From contig OZ024783.1 in NCBI GenBank assembly GCA_964017065.1, positions 3,335,665 to 3,399,664 on the forward strand: 64,000 bases of DNA, given 5' to 3'. A program made the position numbers and the translations under genes. The notes under the pieces were generated by a model. It was not told where the DNA came from. It saw only the letters and a list, made by a program, of their open reading frames with translations, and searched no databases. Positions 22,850 to 32,109 of the stretch are shown here, in pieces (position 1 is the stretch's first letter; the number at the start of each line of letters is the position of its first letter). Origin of the DNA: Haliclona indistincta (lineage: Eukaryota; Porifera; Demospongiae; Haplosclerida; Chalinidae).

Positions 22850-23895
22850 CCTGCTGTGTGGTTGTTGAGGGGTTTGATTACCCTGCTGTGTGTGATTGAG
22901 GGGGTTTGATTACCCTGATATTTGTGTTAATCGAGTGGTTAATTACCCTGATGTGTGTTTGATTACCCTATTGAAGGGGTTTGATTATACTGCTGTGATA
23001 AGTGAAGGGGTTTTTGGTTACCCTTCAATGAGCTAGTTGAGGGATTTTGATTGCCCTGCTGTTTGTGATAATTGAAGGATTTTGATTACCCTGCTGTTTG
23101 TTATGATTGAGGGGTTTGATTACCCTGCTGAGTGCTATAATTGATGGGTTAGATTACCCTGCTGATTGTTATAGTTGAAGGGGTTTAATTACCCCTACCG
23201 TGTGCTGATTGAGGGGATTTGGATACCCTGCGGTGAGAGGTTGAAGGGTTTCATTACCCTGGTGTGTGCTAATTGAGGGGTTTTGGATACCCTGCGGTGA
23301 GAGGTTGAAGGGTTTGATTACCCTGCTGTGTGTGATTGAAGGGTTTGAATGCCCTGCTGTGTGTGATTGAAGGGTTTGATTACCCTGCTGTGTCATTGAA
23401 GAATTGAATACCCTGCGGTGAGAGGTTGAAGGGTTTGATTACCTGTTGTGTGTGATTGAAGGGTTTGATTACTCTGCTGTGTGTGGTTGAAGAGTTTGAT
23501 TACCCTGCTGAGTGTCGTTGAGGGGTTTGAACACACTGCTGTGTGTCGTTGAAGGCTTTGGTTACCCTGCTGTGTAATGTTGAAGGATTTTGATTACCCT
23601 GCTGTGTTTGGTTGAAGGGTTTGAATAACATGCTGAGTAAGGTTGAAGGGTTTGATTACCCTGCTGTGAGTGGTTGAAGGGGTTTTTTGGATACCCTGCT
23701 GTGTGTGGATGAAGGGTTTTGGTTACCCTGCTGTGTGTGGTTGAAGGGTTTGATTACCCTGCTGTGTGTGGCTGAATGGTTTGATTACCCTGTTGTGTGT
23801 GGTTGAAGGGTTTTTGGTTACCCTGCTGTGTGTGGTTGAGGGGTTTGATTACCCTGTTGTGTGTGGTTGAAGGGGTTTGATTACCCTGCTGTGTG
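22850..23895 (-). repeat. minisatellite inside the retrotransposon gag region
   Basis: About 1 kb of diverged tandem units of roughly 30-32 bases, consensus 'ttgaagggtttgattaccct' plus 'gctgtgtgtgg'. About 30 copies. Reading frames through it yield only repetitive peptides. It lies between the two gag coding blocks and would be removed if the donor near 24148 and an acceptor near 22613 are used. Confidence 0.9.
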
Positions 23896-24147
23896 AGGAG
23901 TGTAGAGGGAGGAGACGAGAGGAAAGAAGGAAAAGGAAATATAGAAAGGAGCGTAGAGGGTGGGGTAGTAGGAAGGTGATAAGGAGAAGCCAGAGAAAGG
24001 AAAGGAGGAAAGAGACAGAGGAGAGATAGAGTGTTTGTGCCTATAATATTGAGCAACCTATTCGGAAGGCCCTTATGGACCGTCACACTCGGATGAGTGG
24101 AGATGAATAGGCGGCAAACAACTAAAGAATATGACAGTAAGGAGGTA

Positions 24148-24647
24148 CCTGTAGAGGGCGGGATGGAGATCCCGGGCAGAGCCGATAGAGAGGAGTTGGG
24201 TAGAGAGCTGGTGACTGCCGGCATGGGGGCTGGGATGTGAGAAGCTGGAGCAGCAGGGAGTGACGTATGGTTGGGGATGGCCCCGAGCACCTGCTGCACC
24301 GCAGAGACCACGTCCTGGAGGGAGGCCTGCGTGGGAGTAGTTGGATGGGACGTAGAGACGCCAGCGCTGGTGAGAGATTGTGGCATAGATGGAGCGCCTA
24401 GTGAGGTGGACAAGGGCAGTTGGGGTGGCGGGAACCACTGAAAAGGGGGTTGAACTACGTGAGGCTGAGTGGCCATCCCGGGCTGAGGGATCAACGGGGG
24501 GGGGCCGTTAGTGGAGACAGCGGGATTCATAGAAAGTAGAATGGGAACCTGGTGTTGGTTCATGAAGACAGGCAGTGAACGAGTTGCTGCAAAATGGTGG
24601 TAGATTTTGTCGCGTGGTGGATCACGTGAGTAGAAGTGAGGACACAC
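24148..24647 (-). CDS. gag N-terminal part, proline-rich
   Basis: From ATG at 24647 (inside the A1 repeat) the frame encodes a Pro/Ser/Thr-rich sequence with one helix (ASLQDVVSAVQQVLGAI), typical of the start of DIRS-group gag. At 24148 it meets CTACAG/GTACCT, a good splice donor. Beyond that the frame turns into low-complexity sequence and then the minisatellite, so I end it here. Splicing to 22613 would not keep phase exactly, so the join is uncertain. Confidence 0.6.
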
Positions 24648-24692
24648 CTCCTCTGCAGTTAACTCTGTTTAATTGTGCCAATTAAACAACAT
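24586..24692 (-). repeat. split direct repeat A1 (5' terminus)
   Basis: 107-bp copy of A2. The terminal bases ACAACAT-side mark the 5' end of the element on the minus strand. No target duplication is visible between the two element flanks, as expected for a recombinase mechanism. Confidence 0.85.
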
Positions 24693-24738
24693 AAGTCATG
24701 AATCAGTAAATGAATTTGTTGTGTTTTTCTACATGCAG

Positions 24739-24911
24739 AGAAACCCACGTACACTGCGAAATTCCCTGAGAACAGATTCGGTATTCGTCCTGGTTATCGA
24801 TGGGACGGAGTAGACAGATCCAATGGATTTGAAAAGGCAATGTTTCTGAGACGAGCAGAGAAGGTGGCTATCAAGGAAGTAGCTTACAAGTGGAGTACTG
24901 AAGACATGTAA
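24739..24911 (+). CDS. BUD13: BUD13 last exon (unit 3)
   Basis: AG/AGAAACCC acceptor; phase 1 join with exon 16768-16958 completes a GAG codon. It encodes [20 protein letters not shown] and ends [13 protein letters not shown], matching the family C-terminus including the tryptophan lost in unit 1. The retrotransposon above lies in the intron between the two exons, only about 45 bases from this acceptor. Confidence 0.87.
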
Positions 24912-24937
24912 TATATACCCTCTCACATGTTAAATAT

Positions 24938-25641
24938 GTTCTGCGCGAAACGTGGATCGGGACCATCCATGGATTGCTTGCGCAAACCGTGGATATAGGC
25001 CGCCTATCCACGGTTTGCGCAAGCAATCCATGGATTGTACCTATATCGAGCGGCAGCCGCTATGAAGCGCAAACGCACAGTTTGCCACGCGACTAGTGGA
25101 AGACCTGTAGCCAATGATGGCAATGGTGTGAAAGAACAAGTTGGCCATTCAGTCTGTGGACTGTTTGCTATTGCTTATGCCACCGGAATTCTACACTGGC
25201 TACAATCCGGGCATCTTCAACTTTGATCAAAACTTGATGCGAACACACTTACTACAATGCTTTGAACTTTAAAAGCTGACACCTTTTCCTATGCTTGAGG
25301 ATAAACAGCCATCCCTAAAATTAATGTTCTTTTTGAGCACACTAGCTGTTATAGCTATTAGTAATGACAAGTTGTGCTGTGGTATACATGCTGTGGGGCG
25401 CCCAGAATGTCAGCTGGCTCAGGTTTACATGCTGCGCTGGAGATAACTTGATGCATAGCATGCTGTGCGGCGGCTAAAGGCCATGATCCACGGTTTGTTC
25501 TATATCCACGCTTTGCGCAAGCCTAATCCACGCTTTGCGCAGGTGATCCATGGTTTGTCTGGTCAAAGCATGGATGTTGCCGATCCACGGTTTGCACCAA
25601 GACAATACATGGATGGTCCCTATCCACGGTTTGCGCAGAAC
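24938..25641. mobile_element. 704-bp inverted-repeat element with internal 'ATCCACGGTTTGCGCA' copies
   Basis: Ends GTTCTGCGC and GCGCAGAAC are inverted. Unit 1 has the empty site (TTAAATATACTAATATGATAAT near 3984). Inside are roughly ten direct and inverted copies of the motif ATCCACGGTTTGCGCA. It also carries a peptidase-like fragment (25062-25290). No transposase. Confidence 0.75.
25062..25290 (+). pseudogene. captured C48/Ulp1-like peptidase fragment
   Basis: One frame reads GHSVCGLFAIAYATGI preceded by EQV, the Gln...Cys-Gly arrangement around the catalytic cysteine of Ulp1/C48-like peptidases. A shifted frame then continues FDQNLMRTHLLQCFEL, the expected next helix. The frameshift near 25195 and small size make it a dead captured fragment inside the 704-bp element. 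The family call rests on a short motif. Confidence 0.5.
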
Positions 25642-25738
25642 AAATTACTATGATAATAATACTATTGTGTCTGTATAATAATTATTTTTAAAAGGTTTCT
25701 TATAAAAATTATGTTGTTATAGTAAAATTATAGGTTTA

Positions 25739-25812
25739 TATATGTTCCGCGCTTTTTTGGAATTTGCGCTTTCTCGAGAAAGCGCAAATTCCTAAAAAGC
25801 GCGGAACATATA
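25739..25812. repeat. 72-bp near-perfect palindrome
   Basis: Two arms of about 36 bases centred on CTCGAG (25773-25778) are reverse complements with one mismatch. It lies between TATA sequences and directly abuts the foldback at 25813. Unit 1 lacks it. It would fold into one long hairpin. Confidence 0.9.
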
Positions 25813-27705
25813 CAGTGGACCACACGAAGAGAGTAAAAATCTATGTTTTTGACATTTTGTTTCATATCTCAGGAACCAAGTGTCCTATGATCATGTTGCA
25901 GGTACCATTATGATCCTCTATCCTTACTGAACACCCTCATTCATATGGCTTTGTGTCACGTGACGTGGGAGTGTCACAACATGGCGGCGTATCACACCCA
26001 CTGGAACGACAGTTTTTAGTTAGGATTTCCAGAACTACTGGTAGTTAAGATTTCTTAACGCTGCATTACAACCTTCACCTAGGGCGCTAACCTGTGGGCA
26101 AGTGTCCGTCTTTAACTAGCGTTAGTTCGGCGAAGGGGAGCAAAAGATGGGTTTCGCGACAAGCCAAAACTTTAGGTGCGGGAAATCCGATTCCGTGGGA
26201 GTTAAGCTCCAATACTAGGAAACTGCACAGCCAATACATTCATCCACACTTTGCCACACACTACGCGTCCCTAGAAATGGGCACAGCGACAAACGAGACT
26301 CTTTCCTGCTCGAGTGCTGTTTTCTTGCCGCCATCTTGCTAATTTAATGGATTTTTGTGATGTCACGCATAATAACTATGGCTGTGTAAAACGTCTTGTA
26401 CCCCACCACACCCAAAGATCAAAGGAAAATGGCATGGTATATATCCCATATACACAGGAAAATATGGATATTTTCCAGGATATTAAAGTTAGAACAGGCA
26501 AATATGGATATTTTCCAGGAAGTGGCAAAGTGGCACTAGTCCCTTGTCCACACCTGCCCACCCGGCGAAAGTGAGTGGAGCTTTATACCCCATAAAATAG
26601 TAGATACTAGTAGGCCATCGTCAATAAATTATCAATAAATTTTTGGCGCACGTGTTAACCTTTGGGAAAGGTCAGCCAGCATTGCTGCCTGAAAGCCAAG
26701 TTACCGTGCGTTTTAGCTGCACAAAAGTTGACGCCAGGCTTCGTTTGTCGCCCAACTTGAACACGGGCGTTCGCCGTTTGTCGCCCAACTTGAACACGGG
26801 CGTTCGCCATTATAGACCTGGCGAGTGTGTGCTTGGAGGCGAGTGCCCTAGGCTCCCATCGCTCATAGATCTTCGCTTACAAGATACAGAACAACTACGA
26901 GCAGCTACAAACACCACGAGAAGACTGGTGGTGGGGTACAAGTCAGTTAACTCCCGGTCTCTTCGGCGATCGGGATAATACCTCGGTGGTTAATTATGCC
27001 ATCCTCGGGCTCCGCCCTCGGACAGCATAATTAACCACCTCGGTATATATCCCGTATCGCCTCAGAGACCGGGAGTTAACTATTACATAACCGTTGAAAA
27101 CACATTGAGTCTGTGTAATAGTTATGACGCAACACATGCCAATAACAAACGTGTGACATCACAAAATCCATTAAATTAGCAAGATGGCGGCAAGAAAACA
27201 GCTCTCGAGCAGGAAAGAGTCTCGTTTGTCGCTGTGCTCATTTCTAGGGACGCGTAGTGTGTGGCAAAGTGTGGATGAATGTATTGGCTGTGCAGTCTCC
27301 TAGTATTGGAGCTTAACTCCCACGGAATCGGATTTCCCGCACCTAAAGTTTTGGCTTGTCGCGAAACCCATCTTTTGCTCCCCTTCGCCGAACTAACGCT
27401 AGTTAAAGACGGACACTTGCCCACAGGTTAGCGCCCTAGGTGAAGGTTGTAATGCAGCGTTAAGAAATCTTAACTACCAGTAGTTCTGGAAATCCTAACT
27501 AAAAACTGTCGTTCCAGTGGGTGTGATACGCCGCCATGTTGTGACACTCCCACGTCACGTGACACAAAGCCATATAAATGAGGGTGTTCAGTAAGGATAG
27601 AGGATCATAATGGTACCTGCAACATGATCATAGGACACTTGGTTCCTGAGATATGAAACAAAATGTCAAAAACATAGTTTTTTACTCTCTTCGTGTGGTC
27701 CACTG
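25813..27705. mobile_element. 1.9-kb foldback element with mariner-like ends
   Basis: Arms of about 550 bases (25813-26362 and 27145-27705) are reverse complements. Termini CAGTGGACC/GGTCCACTG are flanked by TA on both sides, the Tc1/mariner target duplication. The 0.8-kb centre shows no transposase but has a 27-base tandem duplication (26749-26810) and a further nested hairpin (26945-27080). The element falls at 'aggttta/gtgtttt' of unit 1, which is empty. Confidence 0.85.
26945..27080. repeat. hairpin nested in the foldback centre
   Basis: Arms of about 57 bases starting AGTTAACTCCCGGTCTC and ending GAGACCGGGAGTTAACT surround a 25-base loop. Imperfect pairing in the middle of the arms. Probably a separate small MITE. 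Confidence 0.75.
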
Positions 27706-27782
27706 TAGTGTTTTGAAATGTCATGAATGTTAGCAGTTATACGTTCGCAGTGAAACGGGTTCTACTGAAGTCAAGATTATAA

Positions 27783-28177
27783 CAAGAAATTAAAAAGATT
27801 TCTATCGAAATCAAAAGGATGTAGTGATGAAGAAATCTACCACTGGTTCACAATGTAAACCAACAAGGAACAAGCATAGAATGGTAACACGATTGACTTG
27901 CTAACAGACCATAGATCCCTACATCAGTGGCTGCTGTGGCCAGACTATAGCTAGTTAAGCTATTTACTGTTGACTGACACTTTGAAAAGAATTCAGCTTG
28001 TGACAAAATATTGATCTTATGTACAGCCACTGATGTAGGGATCTATGGTCTGTTAGCAAGTCAATCGTGTTACCATTCTATGCTTGTTCCTTTTTGGTTT
28101 ACATTGTGAACCAGTGGTAGATTTCTTCATCACTACATCCTTTTGATTTCGATAGAAATGTTTTTAATTTCTTGTTT
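27783..28177. mobile_element. foldback element (155-bp arms) splitting the copia LTR
   Basis: Arms 27783-27932 and about 28020-28177 are reverse complements (CAAGAAATTAAAAAG...), with a 90-base loop. A single diverged arm lies at 16130-16290. It begins at the exact break in the copia LTR, where TAA is repeated at 27780-27782 and 29037-29039. Confidence 0.8.
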
Positions 28178-29036
28178 GTGTCCTTTTTTCTTTTTAGTGA
28201 AGTGCAGTTCAATATCATGCACGTACGGAGAAGTCTTTGTTTCCACCATTAGTTTAGTATTCCTGTTGTTGATGGCTTTTCTTAAACTTGTAGCTAAAAT
28301 TATATATCAGGTCTGCCTAGTATCAGGTCTGCCTAGTTGCCTACGCATGCATGCAGTGCATACGAGCCCCGCCCACACTTGTTTGTAGATCTACACGGCG
28401 GTGATAACCATCTGGCAAGTGCAGAATCTGGCAAGTGCAGATCCTACACGAGCTTACCGTTCTTCGAAGACTCCAGACAAATGCCGGGTGTGTGTTCTCC
28501 GTGATAGTGATCCAATCATCCACACGGCGCAGCGATACTTTTTAGCTGCTTGGTCACGTGCACTACCCATTGCTAATTGCCTAAATTGGTCACGTGCGTA
28601 TTGCGCAATCACAATAATGGCGTCTAACACTAAGCTGACAATGGATCACGATCGAGAAATCGCGGAACTTGGATCGCCGTTACGCTAAAAACAAAGCTCA
28701 AAAGGCACATGCCAGGAGAATTTCACGACTGTTCGTGGATGTTTTGGTCTCGGCACTACTCGCGTAAAGGCGCTAGGCGAGTGGAAGAAAGAAAGAAGAA
28801 GAAAATGACGAAACTCGATTTTCACCGTTTCCAGGTTCGTCACTTTAGTAACAGTTTCGAGCAATCTCCTTGCTACTGTAAGATGGGGCAACGCCAGAGA
28901 GCAGATCTAAGTGTCTAAAGACGTCTAAAATTCAACACCAGGCGAAATATCAGCGCTTGAACGCTAATACATTGTATGTAGCCGCCATCTTGTTTTCTCG
29001 TTCATCCCTACATAGGGAGACACTACCGTGTCTCCC
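28178..29036. mobile_element. rest of the LTR insertion, ending in a terminal hairpin
   Basis: Non-coding sequence completing the 1.25-kb insert in the copia LTR. It contains a 16-base tandem duplication (ATCAGGTCTGCCTAGT, about 28308-28339), a segment (28686-28965) repeated at 57347-57650, and at its right edge TCATCCCTACATA followed by the hairpin GGGAGACACtaccGTGTCTCCC. The same TCATCCCTACATA plus a different hairpin occurs at 32608-32645. No transposase or Rep protein seen. Confidence 0.55.
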
Positions 29037-29212
29037 TAATAACACGGAATTGCACAGAACGAATCAGAAGTAAACAGAAGTGAAACATACACAACAAGAG
29101 TTCTATTTATAATGAACTGAACAAGTGCTAACTAGAGGTAGAGGAAGAGAATTTACAAAACAGATAAATTAACTATAATCAACACTCCTACTTTAATTTA
29201 TCAGTTTGCAGT

Positions 29213-32000
29213 TCAGTTCAGTCCCATCATTCCACGCAGTTTCTTGAACCTTTCTTTGGACAATGGTTTAGTCAGAAGGTCTGCCACCATTTCTTCGGTT
29301 GGGCAATATTGTACCTTGATGGCTTTGCTTTCAATAGTCTCTCTTATAATTATAGTGGTATCGAATGTCGATATGTTTGGTCCTTGAGTGTATCACGGGG
29401 TTGTTAGCAATACATATTGCACCTTGATTATCTTCCATGATAGTCGTAGGCTCTTTAGGTAACATGTGAAGATCAGATAATAGGTGACATATCCATGTAG
29501 CTTCCTGTGCTGCAGTACTTAAGGAAACGTATTCTGCCTCTGCTGTAGAAAGTGTGACGATAGGTTGCTTCTTGCTTGACCATGTGACTGCACCTTCACT
29601 CATCAAAAACAAATTTCCAGTAGTGGAGTGTCTGTCATCTAGATCGCCAGCGTAATCTGCATCACTGTATCCAGTTAGTTCTCCACTCTCAGACTTCTTG
29701 TATTTCAGAGTGATGTCGATACTTCCCTTTAGGTAACGAAATATCCTCTTCACAGCGGTAAGGTGAGCCTCGGATGGTTGTGCGTTGTACTTAATTAGCG
29801 ACGGCTCCAACTGCTTGTGAGATATCAGGCCTTGTTTCAATTGCGATGTACAACAGGCTTCCGACCATCGATTGATACATCACAGGATCAACGCTCTTGC
29901 TATAACCATCATTCTTGAGTAGCTTCACATTTGGATCAGCAGGAGTTGAAACAGGTTTAGCATCGAGAAGTTTGTACTTCTTAAGCATATCCATAATGTA
30001 TTGCTTCTGATGCATCTCGATAAACTCTCCAGGTCGTTGATTGATCGTAATTCCCAAACAATAGTGAAGTTCTCCAAGATCCTTCATCATGAATTGCGAC
30101 TGGAACAACTCTTTCACTTGCTTCATCTCTTCTTCAGTCTGTGTGGCAATAATTAGGTCATCCACATAGACAGCGATGATGCTCAGTGTGTCAGCCTCTC
30201 GGACAAAAATACATGGATCTGCTGAACTTATTGAGTATCCTATGGATTCCAAGAATCTAGATAGAACCACATTCCAGCAACGTGATGATTGCTTCAGACC
30301 ATACAGTGACCGCTTTAATTTGCACACCAGATGTTCTTGACCGTGATGAGTGTAGCCATCTGGTTGCTCCATGTATATGTCTTCTTCTAGGTGACCATTT
30401 AGAAAAGCAGTAACAACATCCATCTGATGGAGAAGTAGATCATGCTGAGCAGCTAGTGCTAGGAGTATCCTGATTGACTGAAACTTGACTACCGGGGAGA
30501 ACGTTTCGTCATAGTCAACGCCATACTTTTGAGCATAGCCCTTGGCAACCAGGCGAGCTTTGAATCTTGATATCTTGCCATCTCTGTCACGCTTGACCTT
30601 AAAAACCCATTTGCTTCCAATGCACTTCCTTTCTTTGGGTAACTCGACAAGATCCCAAGTATCATTTTCGATTAGAGAATTGTATTCAGCATCGGCTGCT
30701 TCTTTCCATTCCTGTGCATAGTCACTCTTCAGAGCCTCGGTCATACTCTGAGGTTCATCTATCTCACATATGGAATAAGCTGAGTGCTTGACATCAGAAG
30801 TTGCCATATCAGCGAACTCATCGATCCCAAATCGAACAATGGGTCGTCTAGCACGGCCAGATCTTCTCGGTTCGTCTTGCTCAGGCTCAGCTCTTCTTGG
30901 TGGGTCCAGCTGATGTCGTTCTTCAGAACTTGGATTCACTTCAACTTTGTCAGTTGATTCTTCATGAGCTTTCTCTTGTCCGAAATCTTGCTCATTAAAC
31001 ACAACATCTCGTCTTGTGTACACTCGAGAAGTCTTCTCATCTAGCAGTCTGTAGCCCTTTGACTCAATGGAGTAACCGATGAAGCGAAGCTTCACAGCCT
31101 TTTTGTCGAGCTTTTGCCTCTGGACATCTGGTACGTGAGCGTATCAGCGTAAGCCATACAACCGAACACTTTTAGGTGAGAAATATCAGGCCTCTTCTTG
31201 CTCCAAACTTCAAGTGGAGTTTTGTTACCAGATATAGCCGATGTTGGAACACGGTTTCTAATGTAAGCTGCGGCTTCAACTGCTTCAGCCCAGAAGGTAT
31301 CAGGTAGACCTGCATGTGCCAGCATTGAACGAGCAGTTTCAACGAGAGTTCTGTTCATTCGTTCGGCGACACCATTTTGTTGAGGAGAATAAGGAACTGA
31401 TAGCTCATGACGTATACCCTTCATCTTCAGGTAGCTTTGAAAATCAGCAGACAGGTACTCTCCTCCATTGTCGCTTCTCAGGGTGTTGATATGTTGTTTA
31501 CAGTCGTTGAACACTCTTGCTTCAAATTCTTTGAATTTGTCAGGAACCTCTGATTTGTTCTTCAGGAAATAGACTGCACAACATCTTGAGTAATCATCGA
31601 TGAACGTGACGAAATACTTGCTATGTCCAAGCGATTCTGTTGACATTGGACCACACACATCAGTGTGTACAAGTTGAAGCTTTCTCTTAGAGCGAATCTC
31701 TCCTACTGGTTTGAATGGTTTCCTCTTCATTTTACCAGTGATGCATGCTTCACAAAATGACAGCTTGGCTTGCTCGGTCAACTTCATTCCCGTTGCTCTA
31801 TTCTTGCTAGCCATGTCTTTGATGCACTGCTCATGTGCGTGTCCTAGTCGAAAGTGCCAGGTGTCGATACTTTTGTCATCTTGAGCAGATGCCAGACTTG
31901 CCACTTCTGCGTGGACAGCTTCACAGTCAAGCTCATATAGAGCTTATCATTTAGTGTACCCATTCCATGAAGCTTCCGATCTCCACCCAGAATCCAGCAA
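29213..32000 (-). pseudogene. copia pol: integrase, RT and RNase H, frameshifted
   Basis: Integrase (31092-31980) has the zinc-binding HxnH-CxxC region (HFRLGHAHEQC, FCEACITGKM) and DDE core residues in VHTDVCGP, LRSDNGGEY and SPQQNGVAERMN. RT (29791-31095) has KARLVAKGYAQKYGVDYDET, VTAFLNGHLEEDIYMEQP and the YVDDLIIA box. RNase H (to 29213) has SDADYAGD, STAEAEYVSL and the family end VADLLTKPLSKERFKKLRG. Single-base frame breaks lie near 31935, 31095, 29805 and 29345, so no intact polyprotein can be made from this copy as written. Confidence 0.88.
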
Positions 32001-32109
32001 CGAGAATGCCCAAACTTAAGCCAGGAAAACCCGAACTATTCTTTCTTGCTGCCCTTTGCACAACAGTGTCCTGGCTATTACTTGCCCGTTTTACAAGGAA
32101 AATGAGCTA

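Larger units (their letters stand above)
17494..24692 (-). mobile_element. DIRS/Ngaro-type tyrosine-recombinase retrotransposon
   Basis: A complete-looking 7.2-kb element antisense in the BUD13 intron. Reading on the minus strand the order is A1 (24692-24586), gag, RT, RNase H, tyrosine recombinase, B1 (18439-18094), A2 (18093-17987), a 147-bp segment, B2 (17839-17494). This A1...B1-A2-B2 layout is the split direct repeat arrangement known from PAT and Ngaro elements. DIRS1 instead has inverted ends and an internal complementary region. There are no LTRs and no DDE integrase. The two B copies read identical over 346 bp, so insertion was recent. Confidence 0.88.

Noticed and set aside
22850..23895. 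Regular repeats considered as a CRISPR array
   Set aside because: Units are contiguous and diverged without unique spacers, in an animal genome, inside a retrotransposon: a minisatellite.
26094..27424. Two near-identical proteins starting MGKCPSLTSVSSAKGSKRWV on opposite strands
   Set aside because: They are mirror images in the two arms of the foldback element; the frame exists twice only because the arms are inverted copies.
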